Origin: Vibrio navarrensis
Lineage (GTDB): Bacteria > Pseudomonadota > Gammaproteobacteria > Enterobacterales > Vibrionaceae
Direction: 5' to 3'
Length of the DNA: 64,000 nt
Assembly (NCBI RefSeq): GCF_015767675.1
Contig: NZ_CP065217.1
Location: 2,356,001-2,420,000 of the forward strand
A program made the translations under genes and the position numbers. Positions 28,753 to 39,142 of this stretch are shown here, one piece after another; positions within the stretch are counted from its first letter, which is position 1, and the number at the start of each line of letters is the position of its first letter. The notes beneath the pieces are model-generated. The model was not told the origin of the DNA and did not search any database. It worked only from the letters and a program-made list of their open reading frames with translations.

Positions 28753-29349
28753 ATGAGTACCATTTTAATCGCGGTTATCGCGATCGCCATTTTGGCGGCG
28801 CTGTTTGGCGCCATTCTTGGTTTCGCTTCGATCCGTTTTAAAGTCGAAGCCGACCCCATCGTCGATCAAATCGATGCCATTTTGCCACAAACTCAATGTG
28901 GTCAATGTGGCTACCCTGGTTGTCGACCTTACGCAGAAGCGATCGCCAATGGCGACAGCATCAATAAATGTCCTCCAGGTGGCCAAGCAACCATAGAAAA
29001 GCTGGCCGATCTGATGGGCGTTGAGGCGCAAGAATCGGCTCATGATTTAGAGGGCAAAGTCAAAACCGTGGCCTTCATTCATGAAGACATGTGCATCGGC
29101 TGTACTAAGTGTATTCAAGCATGCCCAGTGGATGCGATCGTCGGTGGCACAAAGGCCCTGCATACGGTGATCAAGGATGAATGTACTGGCTGTGATTTAT
29201 GTGTTGCGCCATGTCCAACGGATTGTATTGAGATGATTCCGCTGACAGCCACTCCAGAGAGCTGGAAATGGCAGCTAAATACTATCCCTGTGGTCAACAT
29301 TACCGAGGCAGATACGCACCGTGCTCCGGGCAGCAACAATAACAATTAA
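28753..29349 (+). CDS. rsxB: Electron transport complex subunit RsxB/RnfB (ferredoxin)
   Basis: 198 residues: one N-terminal transmembrane helix, then a 4Fe-4S motif [17 protein letters not shown] with a fourth cysteine in NKCPPGG, and two ferredoxin clusters, [16 protein letters not shown] and [18 protein letters not shown]. It carries electrons between the RsxC NADH module and the membrane subunits. Starts one base after the rsxA stop. Confidence 0.97.
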   Translation: MSTILIAVIAIAILAALFGAILGFASIRFKVEADPIVDQIDAILPQTQCGQCGYPGCRPYAEAIANGDSINKCPPGGQATIEKLADLMGVEAQESAHDLEGKVKTVAFIHEDMCIGCTKCIQACPVDAIVGGTKALHTVIKDECTGCDLCVAPCPTDCIEMIPLTATPESWKWQLNTIPVVNITEADTHRAPGSNNNN

Positions 29350-29357
29350 GGGGCAGC

Positions 29358-31847
29358 ATGTTGTCTTTGATTGAACAAATTCGTACTGGCGCCCTGTGGG
29401 ACTTCCCCGGAGGGATTCATCCGGCCGAAAACAAAACCCAATCTAACCAGCAAGAGCTGGTTTTTGCTTCCATCCCGCAAGAAATCGTTCTACCGCTTAA
29501 ACAACACATTGGCAAAGCGGGCAACCTGTTGGTCAACATTGGCGATCACGTACTCAAAGGGCAGGCGCTCACCCAGTCAACCACAGGCTTCACTCTGCCA
29601 GTACATGCGTCCACCTCCGGTATTGTGACGGCGATTGAACCAAGAACCACCGCGCACCCTTCCGGCTTAAGTGAGTTGTGTGTGGTTATTCGCCCAGACG
29701 GCCAAGATACATGGGCACCGAAGAAGCCAGTGAGCGATTACACTCAGTGCGATGCGGAAACACTGGTCGATCTCATCCGCATGGCGGGTATTTCCGGTAT
29801 GGGCGGCGCTGGCTTTCCGACCGCCAAAAAACTGCAATCTGGGCTGAGTCGTACTGACATTCTGATTGTCAACGCCGCCGAGTGCGAACCTTACATCACC
29901 GCAGACGACAAACTGCTGCAAGAGCACGCCGACGAAGTTATCCAAGGCATTGAAATTGTAGAGCATATTTTAAAGCCTCAGCTCACCATCATTGGCATTG
30001 AAGACAACAAACCCCTTGCCATAGCGGCGTTAGAAAAGGCGGCAATCAACAAAGATATCGTGATTCGCGTTATCCCGACCAAATACCCTTCTGGCGGTGA
30101 AAAACAACTGATCAAAGTGTTGACCAACAAAGAAGTGCCCGCCGGTGGCATTCCTGCCGATATCGGTATTTTGGTACAGAACGTCGGCTCACTCTACGCG
30201 GTCAAACGAGCGATTGTCGATGGCGAGCCGATGGTCAGCCGCATTGTGACTCTCACGGGTAATACCTTCAAACAGCCACGCAACGTTTGGGCTTTACTTG
30301 GCACACCAGTGCAAGCACTGCTGGACGAATTTGGCTATCACGCTGATAAAAAACTGACGCGCCTGATTATGGGCGGTCCGATGATGGGATTTAGCCTGCC
30401 GCACGCGCATGTGCCAATCACCAAAACCTCGAACTGCATTCTCGCGCCAACCCGTCGGGAAATTGAGCCATCTCGTTATGAGATGGACTGTATTCGCTGT
30501 GGCGCGTGCGCAGAAGCCTGCCCTGCATCGCTTTTGCCTCAGCAGTTGCAATGGCACGCCAAAGCGCAAGAGTACGAAAAGTGCACCGAGCTCAACCTGA
30601 AAGATTGTATCGAGTGCGGCGCTTGTGCTTACGTCTGCCCGAGTGAAATCCCACTGGTCAACTACTATCGCCAAGCAAAAGCTGAAATCCGCACTCGCGC
30701 TCAAGAAGCCGAAGCCGCCGAGCGCGCTAAACAGCGTTTTGAAGAGAAAAAAGCACGCCTTGAGCGAGAAAAAGAGGAACGGGAAAACCGCTTTAAGAAA
30801 GCGGCTGATGATCGCCGGAAAGAGATGAAATCAACTGGCGGCGATGATGCGATTGCCGCGGCGATTGCGCGAGTTAAAGCTCAGAAAGCGCAAGAAAACA
30901 GCTCGCAAACCGAAGTCAAACCTGCCGTTGCCGCCGCGATTGCCAAAGCGAAAGCAAAGCAAGCGCAGGCTTTACAAGCAGGGGAAACCGAACCTGATAA
31001 TGCCGAAATGGCCAAGCTGCGTGAAGAACGTAAGCGCCTCGCTCGCGAGCGTAAAGCGGCCAAAGAAACGCCACCAAGCGTTGACGAAGAGGCCAAGAGT
31101 TCCGACCCGAAAGCCGCTGTCGCAGCCGCCATTGCCCGCGCTAAAGCGCGCAAAGCACAAAGTGAAGAGCAGGCTGGAGCGCCGACAGAACCAGCCGAAG
31201 TGCAAGACGACCCGAAAAAAGCCGCCGTCGCGGCCGCCATTGCCCGCGCTAAAGCGCGTAAAGCGCAAAGTGAAGAGGCAGTTGCAGCGCCTACAGAACC
31301 AGCCGAAACGCAAGACGATCCGAAAAAAGCCGCCGTCGCAGCCGCCATTGCCCGCGCCAAAGCGCGTAAAGCACAAAGTGAAGAGGCAGTTGCAGCGCCA
31401 GCAGAAGCAGCCGAAACGCAAGACGATCCGAAAAAAGCCGCCGTCGCGGCCGCCATTGCCCGCGCCAAAGCGCGTAAAGCGCAAAGTGATGAGCAGGCTG
31501 AAGCGCCGACAGAAGCAGCCGAAGCGCAAGACGACCCGAAAAAAGCCGCCGTTGCGGCCGCCATTGCCCGCGCCAAAGCGCGTAAAGCGCAAAGTGATGA
31601 GCAGGCTGAAGCGCCGACAGAAGCAGCCGAAGCGCAAGACGACCCGAAAAAAGCCGCCGTTGCGGCCGCCATTGCCCGCGCCAAAGCGCGTAAAGCACAA
31701 AGTGAAGAGGCAGTTGCAGCGCCAGCAGAAGCAGCCGAAACGCAAGACGATCCGAAAAAAGCCGCCGTCGCAGCCGCGATTGCCCGCGCTAAAGCACGCA
31801 AAGCACAACAACAAGCAGAAAAGAATCAGTCTGAGGAGAACGAGTAA
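29358..31847 (+). CDS. rsxC: Electron transport complex subunit RsxC/RnfC with repeat-rich tail
   Basis: 829 residues. The first 440 residues are the conserved Rnf[12 protein letters not shown] (NADH/FMN site), a barrel-sandwich segment at the N-terminus and two 4Fe-4S motifs, [12 protein letters not shown] and [12 protein letters not shown]. From about 440 a charged helix ([19 protein letters not shown]) leads into an Ala/Lys-rich tail of nine copies of [12 protein letters not shown], seven of them in 36-residue units. Tails of this kind are common in gamma-proteobacterial RsxC and vary in copy number. Its stop overlaps the rsxD start (TAATG). NADH-side subunit of the complex. Confidence 0.97.
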   Translation: MLSLIEQIRTGALWDFPGGIHPAENKTQSNQQELVFASIPQEIVLPLKQHIGKAGNLLVNIGDHVLKGQALTQSTTGFTLPVHASTSGIVTAIEPRTTAHPSGLSELCVVIRPDGQDTWAPKKPVSDYTQCDAETLVDLIRMAGISGMGGAGFPTAKKLQSGLSRTDILIVNAAECEPYITADDKLLQEHADEVIQGIEIVEHILKPQLTIIGIEDNKPLAIAALEKAAINKDIVIRVIPTKYPSGGEKQLIKVLTNKEVPAGGIPADIGILVQNVGSLYAVKRAIVDGEPMVSRIVTLTGNTFKQPRNVWALLGTPVQALLDEFGYHADKKLTRLIMGGPMMGFSLPHAHVPITKTSNCILAPTRREIEPSRYEMDCIRCGACAEACPASLLPQQLQWHAKAQEYEKCTELNLKDCIECGACAYVCPSEIPLVNYYRQAKAEIRTRAQEAEAAERAKQRFEEKKARLEREKEERENRFKKAADDRRKEMKSTGGDDAIAAAIARVKAQKAQENSSQTEVKPAVAAAIAKAKAKQAQALQAGETEPDNAEMAKLREERKRLARERKAAKETPPSVDEEAKSSDPKAAVAAAIARAKARKAQSEEQAGAPTEPAEVQDDPKKAAVAAAIARAKARKAQSEEAVAAPTEPAETQDDPKKAAVAAAIARAKARKAQSEEAVAAPAEAAETQDDPKKAAVAAAIARAKARKAQSDEQAEAPTEAAEAQDDPKKAAVAAAIARAKARKAQSDEQAEAPTEAAEAQDDPKKAAVAAAIARAKARKAQSEEAVAAPAEAAETQDDPKKAAVAAAIARAKARKAQQQAEKNQSEENE
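31098..31812 (+). repeat. 108-bp in-frame tandem repeats in rsxC
   Basis: Seven direct repeats with a 108-base period, measured from identical GACGAxCCGAAAAAAGCC blocks at 31206, 31314, 31422, 31530, 31638 and 31746. Each encodes [19 protein letters not shown] plus an acidic spacer ending QDDP. Units four and five are identical at protein level, the others differ mainly in the spacer ([39 protein letters not shown]), implying recent duplication or recombination. Confidence 0.95.
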
Positions 31848-32914
31848 TGTCGTTTTTTATTGCCAGTTCACCACACGCCCATAATCGACGCAGCACGCCT
31901 GACCTGATGAAATGGGTCGCATTGTGTGCCTTGCCTGGCTTGATTGCACAAAGCTACTTTTTCGGCTGGGGCACCTTGATTCAACTGATCATGGCCATCA
32001 CCCTTGCGTTGAGTTTAGAAGCCTTGGTCATGCTGTTGAGAAAACGTTCACCAGCGCGCGCTTTACGCGATAACAGCGCCCTCGTCACGGCATGGTTACT
32101 CGCTGTCGCGATCCCGCCTTTGGCGCCTTGGTGGATCATCGCCATTGGTTTGGTGTTTGCCATCGTGATTGCCAAGCACCTTTATGGCGGCTTGGGACAA
32201 AACCCATTCAATCCGGCCATGGTCGCTTACGTAGTTCTGCTGATCTCATTTCCGGTGCAAATGACCAGTTGGAATGAGCCAAGCATGCTGCAAGAGATTG
32301 GGCAAACCGTTGGCCGTGAAGCCACCACTTTTGGCGATACACTTTCCCTAATTTTTCGTGGTTTGACGCTTGATGGCTCTTCACTCCAGCAAGTGCGTGC
32401 AGGCATCGATGGCATCACCACAGCGACGCCACTGGATGCTTTCAAAACTGGGCTACGCGCTGGTGCGACACCCTCAGAGATTCTTCAACAGCCGATCTTT
32501 GAAGGCTTGGCAGGGCTCGGCTGGCAATGGGTAAACCTCGCCTATCTGCTCGGCGGCTTGGTGCTTATCAAACAAAGAATCATCCAATGGCACATTCCAG
32601 CAGGGTTTCTTGGCGCATTAGCGGTACTCAGCAGTCTATTTGCGCTGTTTGCGCCTGGCGAAACCGCTTCTCCAGTCCTTCATCTGCTCTCGGGCGCAAC
32701 CATGCTCGGCGCGTTTTTTATCGCCACCGACCCGGTATCTGCATCCACCACGGTGAAAGGTCGATTGATCTTTGGCGCCATCATCGGCACCTTGGTTTTC
32801 GTGATTCGCAGTTGGGGCGGATACCCTGATGGGGTCGCCTTTGCCGTTCTGTTAGCCAATATGTGTGTACCGTTGATCGACTACTACACCAAACCTCGAA
32901 CTTACGGACACTAA
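31847..32914 (+). CDS. rsxD: Electron transport complex subunit RsxD/RnfD
   Basis: 355 residues with about ten hydrophobic segments. The flavin-attachment region [14 protein letters not shown] (a covalent FMN on threonine in the family), [19 protein letters not shown] and [13 protein letters not shown] identify RnfD/NqrB. It is a core part of the ion-translocating membrane domain. Starts on the last base of the rsxC stop codon, so it is translationally coupled. Confidence 0.96.
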   Translation: MSFFIASSPHAHNRRSTPDLMKWVALCALPGLIAQSYFFGWGTLIQLIMAITLALSLEALVMLLRKRSPARALRDNSALVTAWLLAVAIPPLAPWWIIAIGLVFAIVIAKHLYGGLGQNPFNPAMVAYVVLLISFPVQMTSWNEPSMLQEIGQTVGREATTFGDTLSLIFRGLTLDGSSLQQVRAGIDGITTATPLDAFKTGLRAGATPSEILQQPIFEGLAGLGWQWVNLAYLLGGLVLIKQRIIQWHIPAGFLGALAVLSSLFALFAPGETASPVLHLLSGATMLGAFFIATDPVSASTTVKGRLIFGAIIGTLVFVIRSWGGYPDGVAFAVLLANMCVPLIDYYTKPRTYGH

Positions 32915-32927
32915 ACAGGAAAAGTGC

Positions 32928-33566
32928 ATGATTAACGCCATTCGTCACAACGGATTAACGCTCGCTATTTTCGCCTGTGTCACCACAGGTTTGGTGGCCG
33001 TTACCCAATATTTCACCAAAGATCAGATCAAGCGCCAAGAGCAAGCGCAGCTCTCTTCGGTGCTCAATCAGGTGATTCCCAAACAGATGCACGATAATCT
33101 GCTGTTTGAATCCTGTATTTTGCTCACCAATCCAGCGCTTGGCACCGATAAAGCCATGCCCGCTTACATCGCGACCTTGAACGGTGAACCAACCGCAATC
33201 GCGATTGAATCCATCGCTCCAGATGGCTATAACGGCGCGATTAAAATCATTACAGGCATTGATAATACAGGTACAGTTTTGGCAACTCGCGTTCTCGGCC
33301 ATCAAGAAACACCCGGATTGGGTGATAAGATTGACTTACGTGTGAGCGATTGGATCAGCAGTTTTTCCGGTAAGCAACTCAATGAAAACAATTATGACCG
33401 TTGGAATGTGCGCAAAGATGGCGGCGATTTCGACCAATTTACTGGCGCGACCATTACACCCCGTGCCGTTGTAAAAGCGGTGCGTAATACGGTAGAGTTT
33501 GTCAACGCCAATCGCCAGCAACTTCTGACCCAGCCATTAAACTGTGGAGAGAACCGCCATGAGTGA
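32928..33566 (+). CDS. rsxG: Electron transport complex subunit RsxG/RnfG
   Basis: 212 residues: an N-terminal membrane anchor (about 10-27) and a periplasmic FMN-binding domain. Covalent FMN is expected on the threonine of [15 protein letters not shown] near residue 175. [14 protein letters not shown] is also family-typical. Its last codons overlap the preferred rsxE start by 8 bases. Confidence 0.96.
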   Translation: MINAIRHNGLTLAIFACVTTGLVAVTQYFTKDQIKRQEQAQLSSVLNQVIPKQMHDNLLFESCILLTNPALGTDKAMPAYIATLNGEPTAIAIESIAPDGYNGAIKIITGIDNTGTVLATRVLGHQETPGLGDKIDLRVSDWISSFSGKQLNENNYDRWNVRKDGGDFDQFTGATITPRAVVKAVRNTVEFVNANRQQLLTQPLNCGENRHE

Positions 33567-34251
33567 ACATAAAACTTTGCTGAAAAACGGCATGTGGAGC
33601 AATAACCCCGCGCTGGTTCAACTGCTCGGGTTGTGCCCACTGCTTGCTGTCTCCTCAACCGTCACCAATGCGCTTGGCCTTGGTATTGCTACCTTGCTGG
33701 TGTTGGTTGGCTCAAACGTCAGTGTCTCTTTGATGCGCAATCATGTCCCGAAAGAGATCCGCATACCTGTGTTCGTCATGATCATCGCGTCTTTAGTAAG
33801 CTGCGTGCAATTGCTGATGAATGCCTATGCTTACGGACTCTATCTCTCTCTTGGGATTTTCATTCCTTTGATCGTCACCAACTGCATCATCATCGGCCGC
33901 GCAGAAGCGTATGCCTCTAAAAATGAGGTGTTGCCCGCAGCGTTAGACGGCTTTTGGATGGGGATGGGCATGACCAGCGTTTTGGTCGTGCTCGGCGCGA
34001 TGCGTGAAATTCTCGGCAACGGGACACTCTTTGATGGCGCCGATTTATTACTGGGAGATTGGGCCGCCGCACTGCGTATAGAAATATTCCATTTTGACAC
34101 CAGCTTTTTATTAGCCTTGTTGCCACCGGGCGCATTTATTGGCGTCGGCTTTTTGATTGCCCTGAAAAACGTGATTGATGCTAATCTCAAAGCACGTCAG
34201 CCTCAACAAGAAAAACCGGCAATAGAGCGCGTGCGCGTCACAAACGCCTAA
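33559..34251 (+). CDS. rsxE: Electron transport complex subunit RsxE/RnfE
   Basis: 230 residues from the ATG at 33559 ([20 protein letters not shown]), the conserved family start; a start at 33544 would lie deeper in rsxG. Six hydrophobic segments, and the RsxA-like motifs [20 protein letters not shown] and [19 protein letters not shown]. It pairs with RsxA around a membrane iron-sulfur centre. Last gene of the operon; nth follows after 66 bases, as in E. coli. Confidence 0.96.
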   Translation: MSEHKTLLKNGMWSNNPALVQLLGLCPLLAVSSTVTNALGLGIATLLVLVGSNVSVSLMRNHVPKEIRIPVFVMIIASLVSCVQLLMNAYAYGLYLSLGIFIPLIVTNCIIIGRAEAYASKNEVLPAALDGFWMGMGMTSVLVVLGAMREILGNGTLFDGADLLLGDWAAALRIEIFHFDTSFLLALLPPGAFIGVGFLIALKNVIDANLKARQPQQEKPAIERVRVTNA

Positions 34252-34262
34252 TCGGTTTTATC

Positions 34263-34299
34263 GGCTTAGCGGCCATTATAATTCTCCTAGCGCTAAGCC
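34263..34299. promoter_or_regulatory. Inverted repeat enclosing a TATAAT element, between rsxE and nth
   Basis: GGCTTAGCG (34263-34271) and CGCTAAGCC (34291-34299) are perfect inverted copies separated by 19 bases that contain TATAAT (34277-34282). It could be an operator over an nth promoter, or a weak rsx 3' hairpin; no good -35 is seen. Confidence 0.45.
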
Positions 34300-34317
34300 T
34301 TTCCCTTGGAAGTCAGC

Positions 34318-34959
34318 ATGAACAAAGAAAAACGAATTCAAATCTTGCAGCGTTTGCGCGAGCACAATCCCAACCCACAAACGGAGCTCAATTGGAATTC
34401 ACCGTTTGAACTGCTTATCGCTGTACTGCTCTCAGCCCAAGCAACGGATGTGAGCGTCAACAAAGCCACGGACAAACTTTTCCCAGTGGCAAATACCCCG
34501 CAAAGCATCTTAGATTTAGGGGTCGACGGCTTAAAAGAGTACATCAAAACCATCGGCCTGTTTAACTCGAAAGCAGAAAACACCATCAAAACCTGCCAGA
34601 TTCTGCTGGAAAAACACGGCGGTGAAGTGCCAGAAGACCGAGCAGCACTCGAAGCCTTACCGGGCGTTGGACGCAAAACGGCTAATGTGGTGCTCAATAC
34701 TGCGTTTGGCTGGCCAACGATTGCCGTTGATACACACATTTTTCGTGTATCTAACCGCACCAGGTTTGCCATCGGTAAAAATGTGGATGAAGTGGAGCAA
34801 AAACTGCTGAAAGTGGTGCCCAAGGAATTTAAACTTGACGTCCATCACTGGTTGATTCTCCACGGCCGTTATACCTGTATCGCCAGAAAGCCGCGTTGTG
34901 GGAGTTGTATTATAGAAGACCTTTGTGAGTTCAAAGAGAAGGTCTACCCAGAGAGCTAA
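34318..34959 (+). CDS. nth: Endonuclease III (DNA glycosylase/AP lyase)
   Basis: 213 residues from the ATG at 34318 (GGAAG upstream); an in-frame TTG at 34306 is rejected. Nth excises oxidised pyrimidines. The helix-hairpin-helix LPGVGRKTANVV holds the catalytic Lys120, and Asp138 lies in AVDTHIFRV, the same numbers as in E. coli. The C-terminal 4Fe-4S cluster motif is C-x6-C-x2-C-x5-C (CIARKPRCGSCIIEDLC). Downstream of rsx as in enterobacteria. Confidence 0.97.
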   Translation: MNKEKRIQILQRLREHNPNPQTELNWNSPFELLIAVLLSAQATDVSVNKATDKLFPVANTPQSILDLGVDGLKEYIKTIGLFNSKAENTIKTCQILLEKHGGEVPEDRAALEALPGVGRKTANVVLNTAFGWPTIAVDTHIFRVSNRTRFAIGKNVDEVEQKLLKVVPKEFKLDVHHWLILHGRYTCIARKPRCGSCIIEDLCEFKEKVYPES

Positions 34960-34982
34960 GTTCGATTAATTAGGAGCAAACA

Positions 34983-35399
34983 ATGTCAAATGGTCGCATT
35001 TTACACACCATGCTACGTGTGGGAGATTTAGACAAATCTATTCAGTTTTATACCGAAGTCATGGGTATGCAACTGCTGCGCAAGAACGAGAACAAGGAAT
35101 ACGAGTACACCTTGGCTTTCCTTGGCTACGGTGACGAGTCACAAGGCGCAGTGATCGAATTGACCTATAACTGGGGCAAGTCTGAGTACGATCTGGGGAC
35201 CGCGTTCGGCCATATTGCGATTGGTGTCGATGATATTTATACCACTTGTGATGCCATCAAAGCGGCAGGCGGCAACGTCACGCGCGAAGCGGGCCCGGTA
35301 AAAGGCGGCACAACGCACATCGCGTTTGTCAAAGATCCCGATGGCTACATGATTGAACTGATTCAGAACAAACAAGCATCTGCAGGATTGGAAGGCTAA
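34983..35399 (+). CDS. gloA: Lactoylglutathione lyase (glyoxalase I)
   Basis: 138 residues. GloA isomerises the methylglyoxal-glutathione hemithioacetal to S-lactoylglutathione. Metal ligands of the Ni/Zn site are visible as His in [12 protein letters not shown], Glu in [11 protein letters not shown], His in [10 protein letters not shown] and Glu in YMIELIQ. AGGAG lies ahead of the ATG, and only 23 bases separate it from nth, so co-transcription with nth is likely. It ends at a strong terminator. Confidence 0.97.
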   Translation: MSNGRILHTMLRVGDLDKSIQFYTEVMGMQLLRKNENKEYEYTLAFLGYGDESQGAVIELTYNWGKSEYDLGTAFGHIAIGVDDIYTTCDAIKAAGGNVTREAGPVKGGTTHIAFVKDPDGYMIELIQNKQASAGLEG

Positions 35400-35452
35400 G
35401 CCGGACATTCTGAGGTGTGATAAACGCTGTTTGACACACTGAGTGATTTGAG

Positions 35453-35481
35453 AGAGGAAGCCAAGCGCTTCCTCTTTTTTG
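35453..35481 (+). terminator. Rho-independent terminator after gloA
   Basis: AGAGGAAGC (35453-35461) pairs with GCTTCCTCT (35467-35475), loop CAAGC, then TTTTTG. Confidence 0.92.
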
Positions 35482-35555
35482 TTTCATTCACGCCACTTTA
35501 CATGAGAATTATTTTCATTTAGATTGATGAGAGTTTGGCTAAGTGGAAGAAAAGC

Positions 35556-35990
35556 ATGATAAACGAGTGGGAAAAACACACCTTATTGGCAGACACTGCA
35601 CTGCAACTCGACGATCCAATTCGCAGTATTCTGCACTACCAACAAGCTTTGGCACTCAGTGATGAGATAGCCAATAGCGGTGAGATTGAAGCCGATGATA
35701 AGATCTTAATTTCGGTTATCTCTTGTCATAATCTAGCGCAATTCTGGCGTTGGGCTGGTGACACCGAGTATGAACTCAAGTACTTGCAGCTCGCTTCAGA
35801 AAAAGTGCTGACCTTGATCCCGCAGTGCCCACAGCATCAATGCGAGAACTTTATTGATTCCATCGGCTGTTGTAAAAAAGCGCTGTTTGATTTCCTAAAA
35901 CGTCATCCAAACCCAAAAATTGCGCAGTTGGTAGAGAAGATCGATACCGCAACCCAATGCGAAATTATCGCCAAATTTAGGCTCAACTGA
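35556..35990 (+). CDS. Hypothetical Vibrio protein (DUF2753-like)
   Basis: 144 residues from the ATG at 35556 (MINEWEKHTLLADTALQLDD) with GGAAG upstream; a TTG start 21 bases earlier is possible. It appears all-helical, with a TPR-like element (IRSILHYQQALALSDEIANSG) and six cysteines, several paired (QCPQHQC, CCKK). No signal peptide or membrane segment, so it is probably cytoplasmic. From memory it resembles a Vibrionaceae-restricted family (DUF2753); function unknown. Convergent with motY, only 2 bases apart, with no terminator between. Confidence 0.75.
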   Translation: MINEWEKHTLLADTALQLDDPIRSILHYQQALALSDEIANSGEIEADDKILISVISCHNLAQFWRWAGDTEYELKYLQLASEKVLTLIPQCPQHQCENFIDSIGCCKKALFDFLKRHPNPKIAQLVEKIDTATQCEIIAKFRLN

Positions 35991-35992
35991 AC

Positions 35993-36874
35993 TTATACTT
36001 CGGTCCTGCCTAGCGAAATAACGACGCGGCGGTTCTTATCTTTGCCGATGGGCGTCGCGTTGTCGGCAATTGGGCGACGTTTGCCAAAGCCTTGTACTTG
36101 AATGCGATCTTCTGTCAGCCCCAGCGCTTTGAAGTACTCCCGCAGCGATTCCGCCCTGCGCTCAGAAAGGTTCTGACTAAGGCTAGTGCCATCCGTCGAA
36201 TCGGTATAAGTGGAGACTAACACCAGATCAATATCGGTGTTGTAGCGCACGTATTCGGCGATTTGCGAAAGACGTTTTTGCGACGCTTTGGTCAGTTTGT
36301 CGCCGTTACGCTCGTAATGCAGAATGGTGAAGGAGATATCTTCAAAACTGTACGGCAGTAAGTTAGCGATGCAGTCGCTAAACGCATTGTATTTTTGCTG
36401 AAACAGCACCGACGAAAGCACCACTTCAATACGCTGATTGCGGCTTTGCCAATCTTGATAGCTGAACGTCGGATAACGCCCTTTCTCCAGCTCGGTCAAA
36501 ATGCCCCAAGCGGTCTGACCGCCCACATAGCCATCAAACTGTTTAAAGAATTTGAGCGTGGTTAGGCGATCGGCTGGCTCGCCAGGACGCCAAGGTGGCG
36601 GCATCGAAATCAAGCTCACATTACGCGTTTCCCCCATCGGGCGACGCATTTTCAGCTCAAAATCGAGCACGATTTTTTTGCTGGCACGCGAAGAAAACTC
36701 CGCGTCGCCAAAGTTCGGAATGGGATGCACCAAGCGACATTCCAGCGGCGAATTAACCACCATCTCCCACTGAGATTGCTGAGGCGTGGCCACATAACGT
36801 TTGTCCATCGCCATCACGGAGACAGAGGCAAAAGTGGTTAGCACTAGACTACTGGTTACAAGCCACATTTTCAT
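35993..36874 (-). CDS. motY: Sodium-driven flagellar motor protein MotY
   Basis: 293 residues from the ATG at 36874 ([20 protein letters not shown]), exactly the usual MotY length, with a signal peptide cleaved near VMA. The N-terminal domain (about 22-155) binds the basal body T ring; the C-terminal OmpA-like domain (about 170-290) binds peptidoglycan, with [20 protein letters not shown] and [11 protein letters not shown]. MotY with MotX anchors the PomAB stators of the polar flagellum. The frame is open further upstream but that extension lacks secretion signals. Confidence 0.95.
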   Translation of the reverse strand: MKMWLVTSSLVLTTFASVSVMAMDKRYVATPQQSQWEMVVNSPLECRLVHPIPNFGDAEFSSRASKKIVLDFELKMRRPMGETRNVSLISMPPPWRPGEPADRLTTLKFFKQFDGYVGGQTAWGILTELEKGRYPTFSYQDWQSRNQRIEVVLSSVLFQQKYNAFSDCIANLLPYSFEDISFTILHYERNGDKLTKASQKRLSQIAEYVRYNTDIDLVLVSTYTDSTDGTSLSQNLSERRAESLREYFKALGLTEDRIQVQGFGKRRPIADNATPIGKDKNRRVVISLGRTEV

Positions 36875-37071
36875 TATCGGCAACATCTCTTCAATCATCT
36901 GCACGCTCTGGCAAGGTTGCCAACGTACATTACCCAACTTCATTTCGAAATTTACATGCAAGAATCTAGCCATCAAACCCGTAAACTTTTGCCGTTTTCT
37001 CTTTCTGTAGCGTTTTTTTCGCCGTCATAATCTGTAATAATGCCGTCTTTGTCACACAAATAAATAGAAAC

Positions 37072-37728
37072 ATGACTGTAGAAAACACAGCACAGACCCT
37101 AAAAAAACGTTTTCGCGGCTATTTTCCTGTCGTCGTAGACGTTGAAACTGCCGGGTTTAATGCAAAAACTGATGCACTTTTGGAAATTTGCGCCATCACG
37201 TTGAAAATGGATGAACATGGCGACCTTCACCCCGCATCAACCATTCACTTTCATGTCGAACCATTCGAAGGGGCCAATATAGAAAAGGAAGCCTTAGAAT
37301 TTAATGGCATCCGCGACCCTTTTAGCCCACTGCGCGGCGCTGTGACTGAACAGGAAGCGCTCAAAGAGATCTACAAACTGATCCGCAAAGAGCAAAAAGC
37401 GGCAGACTGTGGCCGCGCCATCATGGTGGCCCACAATGCCGCATTTGACCTCAGCTTTGTCAACGCTGCCAACGAGCGCTGCAAGCTAAAACGTATCCCT
37501 TTCCATCCCTTTGCCACCTTTGATACCGCCACTTTAAGTGGTTTGGCTTATGGCCAAACGGTGTTAGCCAAAGCGTGTAAAACCGCTGGGATGGAATTTG
37601 ATAATCGTGAGGCGCATTCTGCCCTATACGATACCGAGAAAACCGCAGAGCTATTTTGCGGCATTGTCAATAAGTGGAAAGCGTTAGGTGGCTGGCCGCT
37701 TGTCGATGATGAAGACAATAATAAGTAA
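37072..37728 (+). CDS. rnt: Ribonuclease T
   Basis: 218 residues. RNase T is a DEDDh 3'-to-5' exonuclease that trims tRNA and other stable RNA 3' ends as a dimer. Exo motif I is [20 protein letters not shown], motif II is in [13 protein letters not shown], motif [20 protein letters not shown] carries the His and last Asp. Divergent from motY with about 200 bases between starts; an antiporter gene follows 21 bases later, suggesting shared transcription. Confidence 0.97.
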   Translation: MTVENTAQTLKKRFRGYFPVVVDVETAGFNAKTDALLEICAITLKMDEHGDLHPASTIHFHVEPFEGANIEKEALEFNGIRDPFSPLRGAVTEQEALKEIYKLIRKEQKAADCGRAIMVAHNAAFDLSFVNAANERCKLKRIPFHPFATFDTATLSGLAYGQTVLAKACKTAGMEFDNREAHSALYDTEKTAELFCGIVNKWKALGGWPLVDDEDNNK

Positions 37729-37749
37729 ACACAACTTCCTGAGAAAACT

Positions 37750-39075
37750 ATGAATCCTGTTGTTATTTCTGTTTGCGTCATGCTGATTTTGGCATTGATG
37801 CGAGTGAACGTGGTGGTCGCCCTCACGTTCAGTGCCATCGTAGGTGGCTTGGTGGCTGGCATGGATCTCGGCGATACCATTGCCGCGTTTGAGAGCGGTC
37901 TTGGTGGCGGCGCAACGATTGCTTTAAGTTACGCCATGCTAGGTACTTTTGCGGTGGCGATTTCCAAATCAGGCATCACCGACCTTTTGGCGCAAAGCGT
38001 CATCAAACGCCTCAACGGTAAAGATAGCGCCGCTTCAACCACCGGCCTCAAATATGCCGTGCTCGTGGCGCTAGTGCTGGTGACTATGTCGTCGCAAAAC
38101 GTTATCCCTGTGCATATCGCCTTTATCCCCATTTTGATTCCACCTCTACTGGGCGTTTTTGCCAAACTAAAACTAGACCGTCGTCTTATCGCGTGCGTGC
38201 TAACGTTTGGTCTCATCACCCCATACATGGTGTTACCCGTTGGCTTTGGCGGTATTTTTCTCAACAACATTCTGCTGAAAAACCTGCACGACAACGGCCT
38301 AGACAATGTTGTTGCCAGCCAAGTCCCTACCGCGATGCTCTTGCCTGGAGCAGGGATGGTTTGCGGCTTATTGATTGCGATTTTCTTTAGCTACCGTAAG
38401 CCTCGCGAATACGCAGAGACCGAACTCACTGTCGTGCACGAGGAGACTCAAGGGCTGAACAAGCAACATATTCTGGTTGCCGCCGTTGGCATCATCGCCG
38501 CGCTGAGCGTTCAGCTTTACACCGGTTCGATGATCATTGGCGCGCTCGCTGGCTTCATGGTGTTTACCTTTGGTGGCGTGATCGCATGGAAAGAAACACA
38601 TGATGTGTTTACCAAAGGTGTTCACATGATGGCGATGATCGGTTTCATTATGATCGCGGCGGCGGGTTTTGCTGCGGTAATGAAGCAGACTGGCGGCGTA
38701 GAAACTTTAGTAGAATCACTCTCGACTAGCATTGGTGACAACAAAGCGCTGGCCGCACTGCTGATGCTGGTTGTAGGCTTGCTGGTCACGATGGGCATTG
38801 GGTCTTCATTCTCTACTATCCCAATTCTGGCCACCATTTACGTGCCACTGGCGATCGCTTTTGGCTTCTCACCGATGGCGACCATCGCTTTAGTGGGTAC
38901 TGCAGCAGCACTTGGTGACGCAGGTTCACCGGCTTCGGACTCTACTTTAGGTCCAACGTCTGGCTTAAATGCCGACGGTCAACATGAACACATTTGGGAA
39001 ACCGTTGTCCCCACATTTATCCACTACAACGTTCCACTGATCATTTTTGGCTGGATCGCCGCGATGATTCTGTAG
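37750..39075 (+). CDS. Na+/H+ antiporter family protein
   Basis: 441 residues with about eleven hydrophobic segments. The N-terminal piece ([20 protein letters not shown]) and the [26 protein letters not shown] motif match the Na_H_antiport family related to NhaC and the ion-transporter superfamily. The actual ion has not been shown for this subgroup and some relatives transport amino acids. Downstream of rnt by 21 bases; ends at a strong terminator. Confidence 0.85.
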   Translation: MNPVVISVCVMLILALMRVNVVVALTFSAIVGGLVAGMDLGDTIAAFESGLGGGATIALSYAMLGTFAVAISKSGITDLLAQSVIKRLNGKDSAASTTGLKYAVLVALVLVTMSSQNVIPVHIAFIPILIPPLLGVFAKLKLDRRLIACVLTFGLITPYMVLPVGFGGIFLNNILLKNLHDNGLDNVVASQVPTAMLLPGAGMVCGLLIAIFFSYRKPREYAETELTVVHEETQGLNKQHILVAAVGIIAALSVQLYTGSMIIGALAGFMVFTFGGVIAWKETHDVFTKGVHMMAMIGFIMIAAAGFAAVMKQTGGVETLVESLSTSIGDNKALAALLMLVVGLLVTMGIGSSFSTIPILATIYVPLAIAFGFSPMATIALVGTAAALGDAGSPASDSTLGPTSGLNADGQHEHIWETVVPTFIHYNVPLIIFGWIAAMIL

Positions 39076-39096
39076 TGTAAAAACTTCCATCAACAA

Positions 39097-39125
39097 CAAA
39101 GCCGCTCAATGAGCGGCTTTGTTTT
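39097..39125. terminator. Rho-independent terminator after the antiporter gene
   Basis: CAAAGCCGCTC (39097-39107) and GAGCGGCTTTG (39111-39121) pair perfectly, loop AAT, then TTTT. It separates the antiporter from the convergent DsbA-family gene. Confidence 0.92.
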
Positions 39126-39142
39126 AACTGGAATTCTGACCA

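Noticed and set aside
31098..31812. Regular repeats as a possible CRISPR array
   Set aside because: The repeats are contiguous, in frame and protein-coding, without unique spacers or cas genes.
30844..31884. Long open frames on both strands over the end of rsxC
   Set aside because: They arise from the 108-bp repeats and biased composition; the rsxC frame explains the sequence, and the alternatives give low-complexity repeats with no independent starts.
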